Source of the DNA: Pirellulaceae bacterium
Lineage (GTDB): Bacteria > Planctomycetota > Planctomycetia > Pirellulales > Pirellulaceae
Length of the DNA: 46,530 nucleotides
Direction: 5' to 3'
Assembly: GCA_028289675.1 (NCBI GenBank)
Contig: JANQOL010000864.1
Location: 1 to 46,530, forward strand
How positions within the stretch are numbered: position 1 is the first letter of the stretch; each line of letters starts with the position of its first letter. A program made the position numbers and the translations under genes. A model generated the notes under the pieces. The model had not been told where the DNA came from, searched no databases, and was given only the letters and a program-made list of their open reading frames with translations. This document shows positions 10,034-19,618 of this stretch, piece by piece.

Positions 10034-11116
10034 CTATCTGCTTTGGCGGCCGCGTACACGTTCTTTCGCCTGCAATGACTGCACGTCGGTTTCGGGAATC
10101 TCCGACTCCCATTCGATTCCCAACTGAATCCCCAGTTGCACATGATTGTCATGCCCTTTTTCGGATCGGGGCATATCGGCAACCGCCTGCAGCAGTCCGT
10201 GCTTCAGCTGAGCAGTCGATTCGTCTCCGGTGAACTGAGCCAATACTTTGCCGGACAAGCCGAACGGGCCGGGATCAACCGCAACGATACGACTACCTTG
10301 TTCAACTCCACGAACAGGTTTAAGTTCCTCTGGCCGAGTCACAAAACAATAAACAAACTGACCCGCCAACGCCTCGGACCATGCAGCCGGAACCAGGCGC
10401 TGGCAGAGCCCAGCTCGCTCCGCCGGTGTGTCACCTCGGACGATCAACATCGGAAGTCCATCGGCAGCGGCTACGTTCAGAGCAATGTCTAAGCTCTTCA
10501 TGAACGGCAGCTCGGTGTCCGTAAGCGCATGCTTAGCAGCTTGGGGATATTTGGCGGCAATCTTGCGCATGCCGTCGGCCATGCTACGGCTGCCTCGGAA
10601 CGCGTGAAACGGACCACGCCCCGCAGCCGTCAACTTCGTTCGTCCGTTCGGAGTCAGAATGGCAAACGTGGTGTTCTCCAGTTGTCCCGAACGTCCCACG
10701 TAAACTGACTTCATGAACTCTGCTTCGGCAGCGTCTTCATAGGTCGCCAAGCGAATACACACAAACTGACGGGAAGCTTCCACAACGCTAGCGTCGGACA
10801 GGAAACTCCTGTCCATTCCTTGCTTGCCCGGTCACCAAATCCCAGGAACCCCCAAGCACTGCGGGGCACCGGATACAAACAAGATTGGTCGCTGACTGCG
10901 TTTGGCCTCCGCCAGCCCACTCTTCAAGGTTCCGTACCAGGCAATTTTGGGTGGTGCAATTTTGGGTGGTGCAATTTTGGACGGCGCTAGTCTGGACGGT
11001 GCACTTGCGGCCGGTGCGTCGCTCGCGCGGGACGTCCCTGGAGTGCCGTCCTGAGCATGAGCAGACTGCCAACCGACGACGACTAAGAGGGCAAGCAATG
11101 GCGAAATCCGACGCAT
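10034..11116 (-). CDS. candidate selenocysteine-containing thioredoxin-like exported protein (TGA at 10832-10834 read as Sec)
   Basis: ORFs 10832..11116 and 10034..10816 are in the same frame and separated only by TGA CCG GGC AAG CAA GGA; joined product ...RPILFVSGAPQCLGVPGIW-U-PGKQGMDRSFLSDASVVEASRQFVCIRLATYEDA...; SECIS-like hairpin immediately downstream of the TGA. Confidence 0.75.
10796..10814 (-). promoter_or_regulatory. candidate bacterial SECIS element
   Basis: Minus strand GGACAGGA-GTT-TCCTGTCC: perfect 8-bp stem, GU-containing loop beginning 25 nt after the TGA. Confidence 0.65.
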
Positions 11117-11411
11117 GATGCTGGTCCTGGTTTAAATGGCCTGGGAGAGTTGTCTGGGACAAAGCTCTCCTGATCGAGGTTTCTCGGGGCGCGAAGCTCA
11201 CTAACTGAGAAAACGAGCGAGGCGTCCACAGGCAAACTGGGATTTTGACTCAAAATCTGCGACATTCTCGTCGCGATCTCCCTGGGTCGGAAAGAAGACG
11301 AAAGTCGCTCCAAGAATCCACGTTTCCTAACGAAACCTTAGCGCTTGCCGGGAGTTTACCTTGTCCGATGAGCGTCGCGCCGCCCATTCCGGCGGGCTAC
11401 CATGGAACGTT

Positions 11412-12056
11412 ATGATCCACGAAAACCAGCAACACGAAGACCCGCAGATCGAAGCCCAGTTGGATCTGCTGCGACACGGCGGAGACCAGGCGGTTGCCGA
11501 CCTGTTCCAACAAGTGCGCCCCCAACTGGAGCGGATGGTGAATTTCCGGATGGATCGCCGGCTGGTCGGTCGAGTCGACGCGGCAGACATCTTGCAAGAA
11601 GCCTATCTGGAAGTCGCTCGGCGGGTGAACGAATATCTGCAATCGCCAACTTGCTCCTTCTTCGTGTGGGCCCGCCAGATTACCTGGCAGCGTTTACTTA
11701 CCGTGCACCGCGCCCAATTGGGAGCGCAAAAACGAGATGCAGGCCGGGAAGTTCATTGCGGTCAGCTCGGTCCCATGGATGCCACTTCGATCTCCTTGGC
11801 TTCGATGCTGGTCGGCGACGCGACCTCACCCAGTCAAGCGGCGATGCGCAACGAACGAGCCGATCGCTTGCGGGCTGCCTTGGAAAGCATGGAACTCCTG
11901 GACCGAGAGGTGCTGGCGCTACGCCATTTCGAACAGCTGAGTAACCAAGACGTTTCCGCCGTTCTGCAAATCAGCAAGACGGCTGCCAGCAATCGCTACG
12001 TCCGAGCACTCGATCGATTGAGGGAACTGTTGCAAGAGGTCCCCGAGCAATCATGA
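11412..12056 (+). CDS. ECF-type RNA polymerase sigma factor
   Basis: RVDAADILQEAYLEVARRVNEYL...FFVWARQITWQRLLTVHR...LDREVLALRHFEQLSNQDVSAVLQISKTAASNRYVRALDRLR. Confidence 0.9.
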   Translation: MIHENQQHEDPQIEAQLDLLRHGGDQAVADLFQQVRPQLERMVNFRMDRRLVGRVDAADILQEAYLEVARRVNEYLQSPTCSFFVWARQITWQRLLTVHRAQLGAQKRDAGREVHCGQLGPMDATSISLASMLVGDATSPSQAAMRNERADRLRAALESMELLDREVLALRHFEQLSNQDVSAVLQISKTAASNRYVRALDRLRELLQEVPEQS

Positions 12057-15000
12057 ACGAACCGCAGGAGACTGATTCGCCGACAGCAGGAACTGACTTC
12101 GATGCTTTAGTGGAAGAATTCACTGCCAGCTGCCGTCGAGGTTCCGCAGGGTCTGTCGAAGAGTACGCTCAGCGCTTCCCAGCGCTGGCTGACAAGATTC
12201 GGCGACTGTTCCCCTCTATCGCCATGATGGAACAGTTGGTGGAACGTGAAAGTGCGGAACGAAGATACACCTTGTCCCACAGCGGGAGGCCTTCCCAGCT
12301 GCCGATCGAGCGCATTGGTGATTACCGGCTCGTCCGAGAAATCGGTCGAGGCGGCATGGGCGTCGTTTACGAAGCAGCGCAAGAGTCGCTGGGGCGTCGG
12401 GTAGCGGTCAAAGTACTGGCGCAACAAGCGCTGTTGGCGGACAAACACATCCAAAGGTTCCACCGCGAAGCCCGCACTGCAGCCAGCTTGCACCATACCA
12501 ATATTGTCCCCGTCTTCGGCGTTGGTGAACATGACGGCTATCACTACTACGTGATGCAATTGATTCACGGCGCGGGGCTGGACGAGGTACTTCGCGCGCT
12601 GAGAGCCATGGCTGCCACTGGCGGCCAGCTTTGGCACTCCAGCACCCAACCGCAAGATGCGGATTCAACCCAACCTTTGTCCGATCAAGCACAGCGAGTC
12701 GCGCAGGCGCTGCAAAGTGGAACTTTCGCGGGTTCCGATTCAACCGTCGCAGACGTTTGGCATAAAGCAGACACCGCACCGGTCCGTGACGCGACCCTGC
12801 ACACGACCGGCAACGCAGCTAACGATTCACCGACGAAAGGCGAGGCATTGCCACACGCTCTGGAAGGTGAACCCGAAGATGGCGTCGCCACTACTGAGAC
12901 TTCGCCGACGTTTCCTGGCGTGGGGACCAGTTATTGGCACAGCGTGGCACGGATCGCGTTGCAGGTGGCTGGCGGGCTGCAGTACGCCCACCAACACGGC
13001 AAGTTGCATCGCGATGTGAAGCCCGCGAATCTGCTGTTGGATACGCAAGGCGTCACTTGGGTAGCCGACTTTGGACTCGCCAAAGCCATCGAGCAAGATG
13101 ACGTCAGCCGCACCGGTGACGTGGTCGGCACGCTGCGCTACATGGCGCCCGAACAGTTCGCCGGCGAACCAGATCATCGCAGCGATATTTACAGTCTGGG
13201 ACTCACGCTGTACGAGCTACTCACTCTGCAACCAGCGTACGAGACGACCAGTCTAGCCCATCTGCTGTCGGATCATGCTCGGCGCCGGCGCGTGGACCCG
13301 CCCCGGCTACTGAATCCCAAGATCCCCGTCGACTTGGAGACGATCACTCTCAAGGCGATTGAAAGTGAGCCAGACCAAAGATATCAGTCGGCAGGCGCTC
13401 TGGCAGCTGATCTCAGGCGTTTTCTAAACGACGAACCTATCTTGGCGCGCTCCACAACAACCTGGACTCGATTGCGCAAGTGGTGCCGGCGTAATCCAGC
13501 CGTTGCCAGTTTGTCAGGTTTAGCCGCCGGGTTGTTGATCCTGGTGGCCATCTCCACATCCTGGGGCTATTGGCGGACCACCGCGGCCTTGCAACGAGAA
13601 TCGCAAGAACGAGAACGGGCCTTGGGCGAACAGGAGAAGGCCGAACGCACGTTGAGCATTTCTTTGGAGGCTTTGGACAAGGTCTATACGCGGCTCGCTC
13701 CTCAACGCATGCCCTCGTCTGCCGTCATCACCCTGGACGACGAGGATGATGACCAGGCCGAGGTACTGCCACAACCGGTGGTTTCACAAGAGACCGCCGC
13801 ACTGCTGGAAGACCTGTTGGATTTCTACGATCGGCTGGCGGCCTCGGACAGCCAAAACGTACAGCTTAAACAGGAATCAGCAAAAGCAAATCGCCGCATC
13901 GGAGACATTCAACAGCGTTTGGGAAACTTCCAGCGGGCTGAATCAGCTTACCGCCTGGCGATCCAGAAGTTCGAAGAACTTCGGCGGTCGGCAGCGGCAC
14001 CAGCGTTGACTCTACAGATCGCTCAAATTCACAATGAACTGGGCACTGTTTTGCGATCTCGCCAATTGCACCGTGAATCCCAAAGCGCGTTCGCTTCAGC
14101 CATGAGCGTGCTCGCCGAGTATCGAGATAGTCAGGATTTCTCGGCCGTCACGGACGACCTGAAATTCGAGTTAGCCCGCACTCTCTACTTGCGTAGCCAG
14201 CGAAAGCCAGGACAAGATCCGGGACAACCGCCGGGCCCGCCAGGACGACCCGGTGGTCCTGAGGGGCCGCCACCGCCGGGCTGGTCCGTCGAGCATGGCG
14301 ACCAACCGCCGCCCGACCGGCATGCAGTTCGATCTCCGCGAGGTGACGATTCGGCCCGCCGAGAATCCCATGGGCGGGGCGATCGGCAACCGAAGGATTG
14401 GCGGCATGATCGGCCACCGGGACCGCCGCACGAACGTCATCCGACCAAGCGGCATGCTCCCGAACATGGACGATCGCGCGACGCCATTAAGTCCGCCATA
14501 GAGATCTTGACCGAGCTGTCCGAGCGGCATCCCAACCCCAAATACACTTATATGTTGGCCCTGTGCCACCGTGAACTCAGTCGCGACGGACACTCGATCG
14601 AAGCCCACCAAGCGGTCCAATTGTTGGAGCAACTTTGCCAGGATTATCCGGACATCGCTGACTACAAACACGAGCTGTCCGAAACCTACGCCATGGTTGA
14701 CGTCCGGCGAGTGCGCCCCGCCGATGCGGCAGACGCTATCGAGCCGTTGAGCGAGGCCCTCAAATTGGCTGAGGAAGTACATCAGCAGCATCCCAACTTA
14801 CCAACCTACGCTCAAAGCCTTGCTCACATCCACCATAAACTGGGCACAGCTTGCATGGTCTCAGCCACGATGATGCCGGCCACTAGAAGATCGCCAGATG
14901 GGAAATCAGCATCCAGGAACAAACAGCTCGACCGCGCCCAGCACCACTACCGAAACGCCGTTGAAATCCAAGGGCGACTAACTCAACAGTTCCCCGACGT

Positions 15001-15226
15001 AGTCGTTGTCGAACTTTGGTTGGCCCGCATGCGCCAGTCTCTGTCGGAAGTTTACGCCCAACGTGGTCAGTGGGATCAATATCGCAGCGTCCGTGCTGAT
15101 GCCACCGATGGACTCCGCCGTCTGTTGGAACGCCAACCGAGTGCGTCGTTCGTACGTAGTCACTTGCGCCAGTTGGAACGTCGACCACCGCCGGCACCTC
15201 GAAGCGGCGCTCCGCCAAATCGATAA
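12053..15226 (+). CDS. serine/threonine protein kinase with C-terminal TPR-like region
   Basis: IGDYRLVREIGRGGMGVVYEAAQ, VAVKVLAQQ, LHRDVKPANLLLD, DFGLAKAIE; 4-bp ATGA overlap with the sigma factor; TM segment. Confidence 0.92.
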   Translation: MNEPQETDSPTAGTDFDALVEEFTASCRRGSAGSVEEYAQRFPALADKIRRLFPSIAMMEQLVERESAERRYTLSHSGRPSQLPIERIGDYRLVREIGRGGMGVVYEAAQESLGRRVAVKVLAQQALLADKHIQRFHREARTAASLHHTNIVPVFGVGEHDGYHYYVMQLIHGAGLDEVLRALRAMAATGGQLWHSSTQPQDADSTQPLSDQAQRVAQALQSGTFAGSDSTVADVWHKADTAPVRDATLHTTGNAANDSPTKGEALPHALEGEPEDGVATTETSPTFPGVGTSYWHSVARIALQVAGGLQYAHQHGKLHRDVKPANLLLDTQGVTWVADFGLAKAIEQDDVSRTGDVVGTLRYMAPEQFAGEPDHRSDIYSLGLTLYELLTLQPAYETTSLAHLLSDHARRRRVDPPRLLNPKIPVDLETITLKAIESEPDQRYQSAGALAADLRRFLNDEPILARSTTTWTRLRKWCRRNPAVASLSGLAAGLLILVAISTSWGYWRTTAALQRESQERERALGEQEKAERTLSISLEALDKVYTRLAPQRMPSSAVITLDDEDDDQAEVLPQPVVSQETAALLEDLLDFYDRLAASDSQNVQLKQESAKANRRIGDIQQRLGNFQRAESAYRLAIQKFEELRRSAAAPALTLQIAQIHNELGTVLRSRQLHRESQSAFASAMSVLAEYRDSQDFSAVTDDLKFELARTLYLRSQRKPGQDPGQPPGPPGRPGGPEGPPPPGWSVEHGDQPPPDRHAVRSPRGDDSARRESHGRGDRQPKDWRHDRPPGPPHERHPTKRHAPEHGRSRDAIKSAIEILTELSERHPNPKYTYMLALCHRELSRDGHSIEAHQAVQLLEQLCQDYPDIADYKHELSETYAMVDVRRVRPADAADAIEPLSEALKLAEEVHQQHPNLPTYAQSLAHIHHKLGTACMVSATMMPATRRSPDGKSASRNKQLDRAQHHYRNAVEIQGRLTQQFPDVVVVELWLARMRQSLSEVYAQRGQWDQYRSVRADATDGLRRLLERQPSASFVRSHLRQLERRPPPAPRSGAPPNR

Positions 15227-15266
15227 GGCGTCTTTACTTGTCTTTTCCTCGTCTGAAAGCGAACCC

Positions 15267-16124
15267 ATGAATTCAAAATCCGCTACTCGCCGCAGTTTTC
15301 TGACATCAGCCGGTTCGGCACTAGCGGTGGCCGCTGCCGGCCCCGCATTGCGCGCTACTGAAAAGCGTCCTTTGTTCCGAGCGGCGGAATTGAATCATTT
15401 GTCGCTGGACATCACCCAGTTTGAACGCTCAGAAACCTTCTATCGGTCGGTTTTCGGGTTCACTCCGATAACCCACGGCGGTCGCGGTGGGGACAAGTTT
15501 CTGCACTTTGCGCAGGGCTTCTTGAACATGCGTCCCGCGGATCAGGCAGGCATGAATCACTTTTGCTTCAGCATCGAAAACTTCGATGCTGACTTCACAT
15601 TTCAAATGTTGGACTTTGCCCAGACCCGACCGTTCCGCATGGGTGGCCGCAATACGCACTGCTTTGATCCCGATGAACTGAATGTGCAAATCCAGGAAGA
15701 ACGTCACGGTTGGGGCCGCATCCGTGAGAACCAGCTGACCAACCATGATCAAGGACTCTTTACTACCGTTCGCATTCACCACGTGTCTTTGAATGTGACG
15801 GACATCGACCAATCGCGCCAGTTCTACCGTGAGATGTTCGGCTTGGTGCCCATCGATGTCGCTAACAAAGGCGACAGTTGCGTCTTGCAGGTCGGAGAAT
15901 CCGCCTATTTGGAACTGCACCAAGCTGAAGAAGCCGGCATCCACCACTGCTGCTTTGGCGTGCGGGACTTTGATCCAAACAACTTGCCAACCGAGCTAAA
16001 AAAGTGGAGCAAAACTGCGCCGAAACAGGTGGAAATGGACGTGGTGCGCATTAGCGACCCACAGGGCATCGCCATCGAGATCACTTCAGCGGATCGCCAG
16101 TGGCCGGCGAGCAAACCGACTTAG
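15267..16124 (+). CDS. VOC (glyoxalase-fold) family protein with Tat signal
   Basis: MNSKSATRRSFLTSAGSALAVAAAG Tat motif; two LNHLSLDITQFERSETFYRSVFG / IHHVSLNVTDIDQSRQFYREMFG repeats. Confidence 0.88.
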   Translation: MNSKSATRRSFLTSAGSALAVAAAGPALRATEKRPLFRAAELNHLSLDITQFERSETFYRSVFGFTPITHGGRGGDKFLHFAQGFLNMRPADQAGMNHFCFSIENFDADFTFQMLDFAQTRPFRMGGRNTHCFDPDELNVQIQEERHGWGRIRENQLTNHDQGLFTTVRIHHVSLNVTDIDQSRQFYREMFGLVPIDVANKGDSCVLQVGESAYLELHQAEEAGIHHCCFGVRDFDPNNLPTELKKWSKTAPKQVEMDVVRISDPQGIAIEITSADRQWPASKPT

Positions 16125-16190
16125 AACAACTTGCGCGGATAATCGGTGAGTCATGCCTGTTTCCGACGTGACCTGACAAAGCGACTTGAC

Positions 16191-17921
16191 TTACGGAGCT
16201 TCGGCTGGCTGGGATCGAGAAGCACCCAGCCGGTCCAAAGCCCAATCGATCGCCAAGGCAATTGGTCCGTATCGCTCACCTTTCCGCAAACCCGCGACGC
16301 TTTCGGAATCGCCGATTCGGCCCAGCGCCACCGCGGCCACGTATTGCACCGTTCGCGCTTCGGCTTCGAGCGGATTGTTGTCTAACAGCCGGCGAACCAA
16401 CTCTTGACTGAGTTGCGGATGGGATCTTCCTTCCCAGATACGGCCCAGCGCGTAGATGGCCGACGTCCGCGTTGATTCTCGCATCAGTTGACCTCTCTTG
16501 GGAACATACTCCTGCAGCAGCTCGTCGGCCGGTCGGTACGCGTGACGGCCGAGAGCTTCAAAGCAAAAAGCCACCCGCGACTCCTCTGCAAAGGACACAG
16601 GTTCGCCATTTGCCAGCCGAGCAGTCGTCGGTTGGCAGTGTTTCAAGATGTTGGCCAACACGTCTTCGTCCAACTCGAGTGACTGCAGTGCCCAGCCGGC
16701 CCGCACATTCACTTCGTCGCGCGGATGCTCCAATAGCGCCACCAATGCCGGAGCACGGCTATGGTCATTCAGTTGCACAACTAGCACGATCGTTTGTTCA
16801 GTTCCTCGCCAGCTAGGCCCAGTCAAGTGGTAGGACACAATGTCGTCGATGGCGGATCTAAACTCGGGTTGCGCCGCTTTGAGCAACAAGTTCTCACGAA
16901 CCTGCCGGCGCACATGAACGTTTCGATCGGTCAACGCGTGGGCTTGCGTGTTCAAACTGCCTACATCATTCTGGTCTTGCAACAGGGCTACAGCTTGCAG
17001 GCGCATCGTGTTATCGGGGTGTTCCAGCATGTCGGCGGCGCGCTCCAGAGCTTGACTGGGAAAATTCTCAACCAACGCCGCAAAGATGACTGCATGTGCT
17101 GCGGCCGAATCCGACTTCAAACCATCGAGGAGCAAACGCTCGGCTGCCAAGCTGGTGTGGTGGCGCAGGAGCTGTGCCGCGACCAGCTGACCGTTCGGTG
17201 GACCGGTGGTCGCCATGGCTTCCGCCAGCGACTCGAGTCCCTGGGGCTTCAGGTTACCCAACGCTCGCGCGGCGGCGAAACGAATAGACGCCGCCGTGGA
17301 CGGGTCGCGAACCATCGCTTCTAAGACCTGGCAATCCTCGGACCCGCCCGCATAACCAATGCCTTCGATGGCCACCAACAACTCACTCTGACCAATCCGA
17401 GGCTGAATCAGCCTTTTCCGCCAAATGGGCAAGGCCACATCGCTGTCCCATTCGACGAGCTTGGGTTCCAGGGCGCGGCGGGCCACTGAATCGTCTCCAA
17501 TGGCCTTCCATAGCGTGACAGCATCAGACGCTTCGGCCAAGCTGACCGCAGCCGACACCATGGCCAATTTGACTTGCCGATTGGGCTCGCCGACCTCCAA
17601 TCGCTCGATGATCGCCTGCAACCCGGCTTGCGGGTTGGTGATGGTCGCGGTTCGGCTATACAGGATCACTGCCTGCGCTTCCGACACGCGATGCTGTGTA
17701 TCTGGAGACCGCAACCGATCGACGGCAATTGTTCTGGTTGGCCGTTCTTGGGAGAGCACCCACTGGCCGCCAATATCGGGATCTATTTCCCAGCGGTGCT
17801 GCAAGAACACGGGCTCCTGCGCATGCCCGGGTGTTCCGACGGCAACCACCATGGTCAGCATGACCGAACAAGCGGTAGCCATAGCCGATCGCGTATGCAG
17901 CATCGAGATTGGATCTGCCAT
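16191..17921 (-). CDS. HEAT-repeat protein, secreted
   Basis: Repeated alpha-helical units such as LEAMVRDPSTAASIRFAAARALGNL and LVALLEHPRDEVNVRAGWALQSL. Confidence 0.75.
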   Translation of the reverse strand: MADPISMLHTRSAMATACSVMLTMVVAVGTPGHAQEPVFLQHRWEIDPDIGGQWVLSQERPTRTIAVDRLRSPDTQHRVSEAQAVILYSRTATITNPQAGLQAIIERLEVGEPNRQVKLAMVSAAVSLAEASDAVTLWKAIGDDSVARRALEPKLVEWDSDVALPIWRKRLIQPRIGQSELLVAIEGIGYAGGSEDCQVLEAMVRDPSTAASIRFAAARALGNLKPQGLESLAEAMATTGPPNGQLVAAQLLRHHTSLAAERLLLDGLKSDSAAAHAVIFAALVENFPSQALERAADMLEHPDNTMRLQAVALLQDQNDVGSLNTQAHALTDRNVHVRRQVRENLLLKAAQPEFRSAIDDIVSYHLTGPSWRGTEQTIVLVVQLNDHSRAPALVALLEHPRDEVNVRAGWALQSLELDEDVLANILKHCQPTTARLANGEPVSFAEESRVAFCFEALGRHAYRPADELLQEYVPKRGQLMRESTRTSAIYALGRIWEGRSHPQLSQELVRRLLDNNPLEAEARTVQYVAAVALGRIGDSESVAGLRKGERYGPIALAIDWALDRLGASRSQPAEAP

Positions 17922-18117
17922 GGATGTGTCTTCGTCCTGGTCGAATGAAACCAGCTGCTGCAATCTGGCGGATCGCCCGCTGAAGCCCAATTGAACTATC
18001 CGAAAATACTAGTCTTAGTCGCGGTTGGGCTCCAGTGGACTGACGTGCAGCCAGTAGGCTGCATCCATAGAACCCGCTTCAGAAATTGCACTCGGCCAGT
18101 TCATGTATTATTGGACA

Positions 18118-18192
18118 GTGTTGATTCTGGTCCGTGTTGATTCTGGTCCGTGTTGATTCTGGTCCGTGTTGATTCTGATCGGTGTTGCATTT
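18118..18192. repeat. 16-bp tandem repeat, about 4.5 copies (GTGTTGATTCTGGTCC)
   Basis: Copies read directly at 18118, 18134, 18150, 18166 (last full copy diverged), then a partial copy. Confidence 0.9.
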
Positions 18193-19570
18193 GATCAGTC
18201 AAACTCAGCTGGCCAGCAACAGATCACGCCCTAGATGCATTCTTGGAGAACAGCCGTTGAACGCCCAAGATTCTTCTTCCAGTAGGGGCGAGCTAGTCGG
18301 GGACCTGGCCAGTCGAGTTGATACGATCGATATCGTGCGTGGTCTAGCGATTGTCATCATGGCCATTGATCACAGTCGCGACTTTTTTGGTGACGTACGC
18401 ATTCCAACCGAAGATCCGGCGACGTCAACGTGGCCATTGTTCCTGACTCGATTCGTCACGCATTTTTGCGCACCTACCTTCGTCTTTCTTGCTGGAGTAT
18501 CGGCCTGGCACTATGGGCAGAAGAACTCCTCGCGTACCAAGCTGGTTGGTTTTTTAGTTTCTCGCGGATGTTGGCTGGTCTTGCTGGAATTCACCGTTGT
18601 GTATTTCTCGATTGCCTTGTCGGTCAATATTCTTCCATGGATGTTCCTGGTACTGGGGGCAATTGGTGTATCCATGATCGCTCTAGCAACGGTTTGTTGG
18701 CTGCCCAGCAGGCTGGTTCTAGCATTGGGACTCGTGATTTGCTGCGGCCATAACCTGCTGGACGGAATCTCCGCCGAACGGTTTGGAGATTGGGGCTGGC
18801 TGTGGACGTTTCTGCACGATGGGCCCGGGTATGTTCCGTCCGCAAATCTCGACATCGGTTATCCCGTACTAGCCTGGATGGGCGTCATGATGCTGGGCTT
18901 TGGAATGGGCCCAATCTTCCAGTGGCCATCCTCTGTCAGACGCAGGTTCTTCTTTTCAGCGGGACTGGCGGTCATCGCTTGCTTTCTGTTGATACGCGCT
19001 GTGAATGGCTACGGCAACTCACAGCCTTGGCAGTGGCAGGCCTCGGAGAGCAGGCTAACCGCGCCGGCGGGAGAGCCCGCCCCAGGGGTGATAACAGGCC
19101 TGCACGACGTCAATGCAGACGGGGATACCAATTCAGTTTCGCTATCGCGCACAGCTATTTCGTTCTTGGCGCCCCGCAAATACCCGCCCTCACTAGCTTT
19201 TCTGCTCATGACACTTGGCCCGACGTTGCTCGCACTCGGAGTATTCGATGGACGAGTGCAAGAAACTCGTGTCGCGCGCGCTCTGAAGACCTTCGGTAGG
19301 GCCTCTCTGTTCTTCTATTTGATTCACTTCTACGTGCTGCACTTGGCCTCCATCTTGGTCTACTGGTTCGTACGTGGACGCCCATTGTCGCCTTTTCAAG
19401 CCGTCTACGGCCAGATGCACGGTCGCGAGATTCCACCGGAGTTTGGCTTTTCGACCATTTGGCAGATCTACGTGGCTTGGGGAATGCTCATTGTGCTGAT
19501 GTACCCGCTATGCCGGTGGTACAGCGAATTTCGTCGTCAATCTTCGAACCCGTTCTGGAGCTATCTATAG
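18182..19570 (+). CDS. DUF1624 / heparan-alpha-glucosaminide N-acetyltransferase-like membrane protein
   Basis: RVDTIDIVRGLAIVIMAIDHSRDFFGD; multiple TM helices; start uncertain. Confidence 0.8.
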   Translation: MLHLISQTQLASNRSRPRCILGEQPLNAQDSSSSRGELVGDLASRVDTIDIVRGLAIVIMAIDHSRDFFGDVRIPTEDPATSTWPLFLTRFVTHFCAPTFVFLAGVSAWHYGQKNSSRTKLVGFLVSRGCWLVLLEFTVVYFSIALSVNILPWMFLVLGAIGVSMIALATVCWLPSRLVLALGLVICCGHNLLDGISAERFGDWGWLWTFLHDGPGYVPSANLDIGYPVLAWMGVMMLGFGMGPIFQWPSSVRRRFFFSAGLAVIACFLLIRAVNGYGNSQPWQWQASESRLTAPAGEPAPGVITGLHDVNADGDTNSVSLSRTAISFLAPRKYPPSLAFLLMTLGPTLLALGVFDGRVQETRVARALKTFGRASLFFYLIHFYVLHLASILVYWFVRGRPLSPFQAVYGQMHGREIPPEFGFSTIWQIYVAWGMLIVLMYPLCRWYSEFRRQSSNPFWSYL

Positions 19571-19618
19571 GGCCGATCGTGGGTCAGTAGTTGCAGGTCG
19601 CTGCCTTGCGATTCGAAA

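Noticed and set aside
10832-10834. TGA as a simple nonsense mutation (pseudogene)
   Set aside because: Not fully excluded, but both halves read as intact with no other lesion, the TGA sits at a thioredoxin active-site position, and a perfect hairpin lies at SECIS distance.
10788-11201. Alternative 137-aa minus-strand ORF over the candidate selenoprotein N-terminus
   Set aside because: Different frame with no signal peptide or thioredoxin-like motif; the frame with the TGA read-through has continuous protein-like sequence on both sides.
14171-14791. 206-aa minus-strand ORF, and similar antisense ORFs inside the kinase (12107-12655, 12827-13177)
   Set aside because: Antisense to a clearly coding kinase gene; GC-driven shadow frames.
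18118-18192. Possible CRISPR
   Set aside because: Head-to-tail 16-bp units with no unique spacers.
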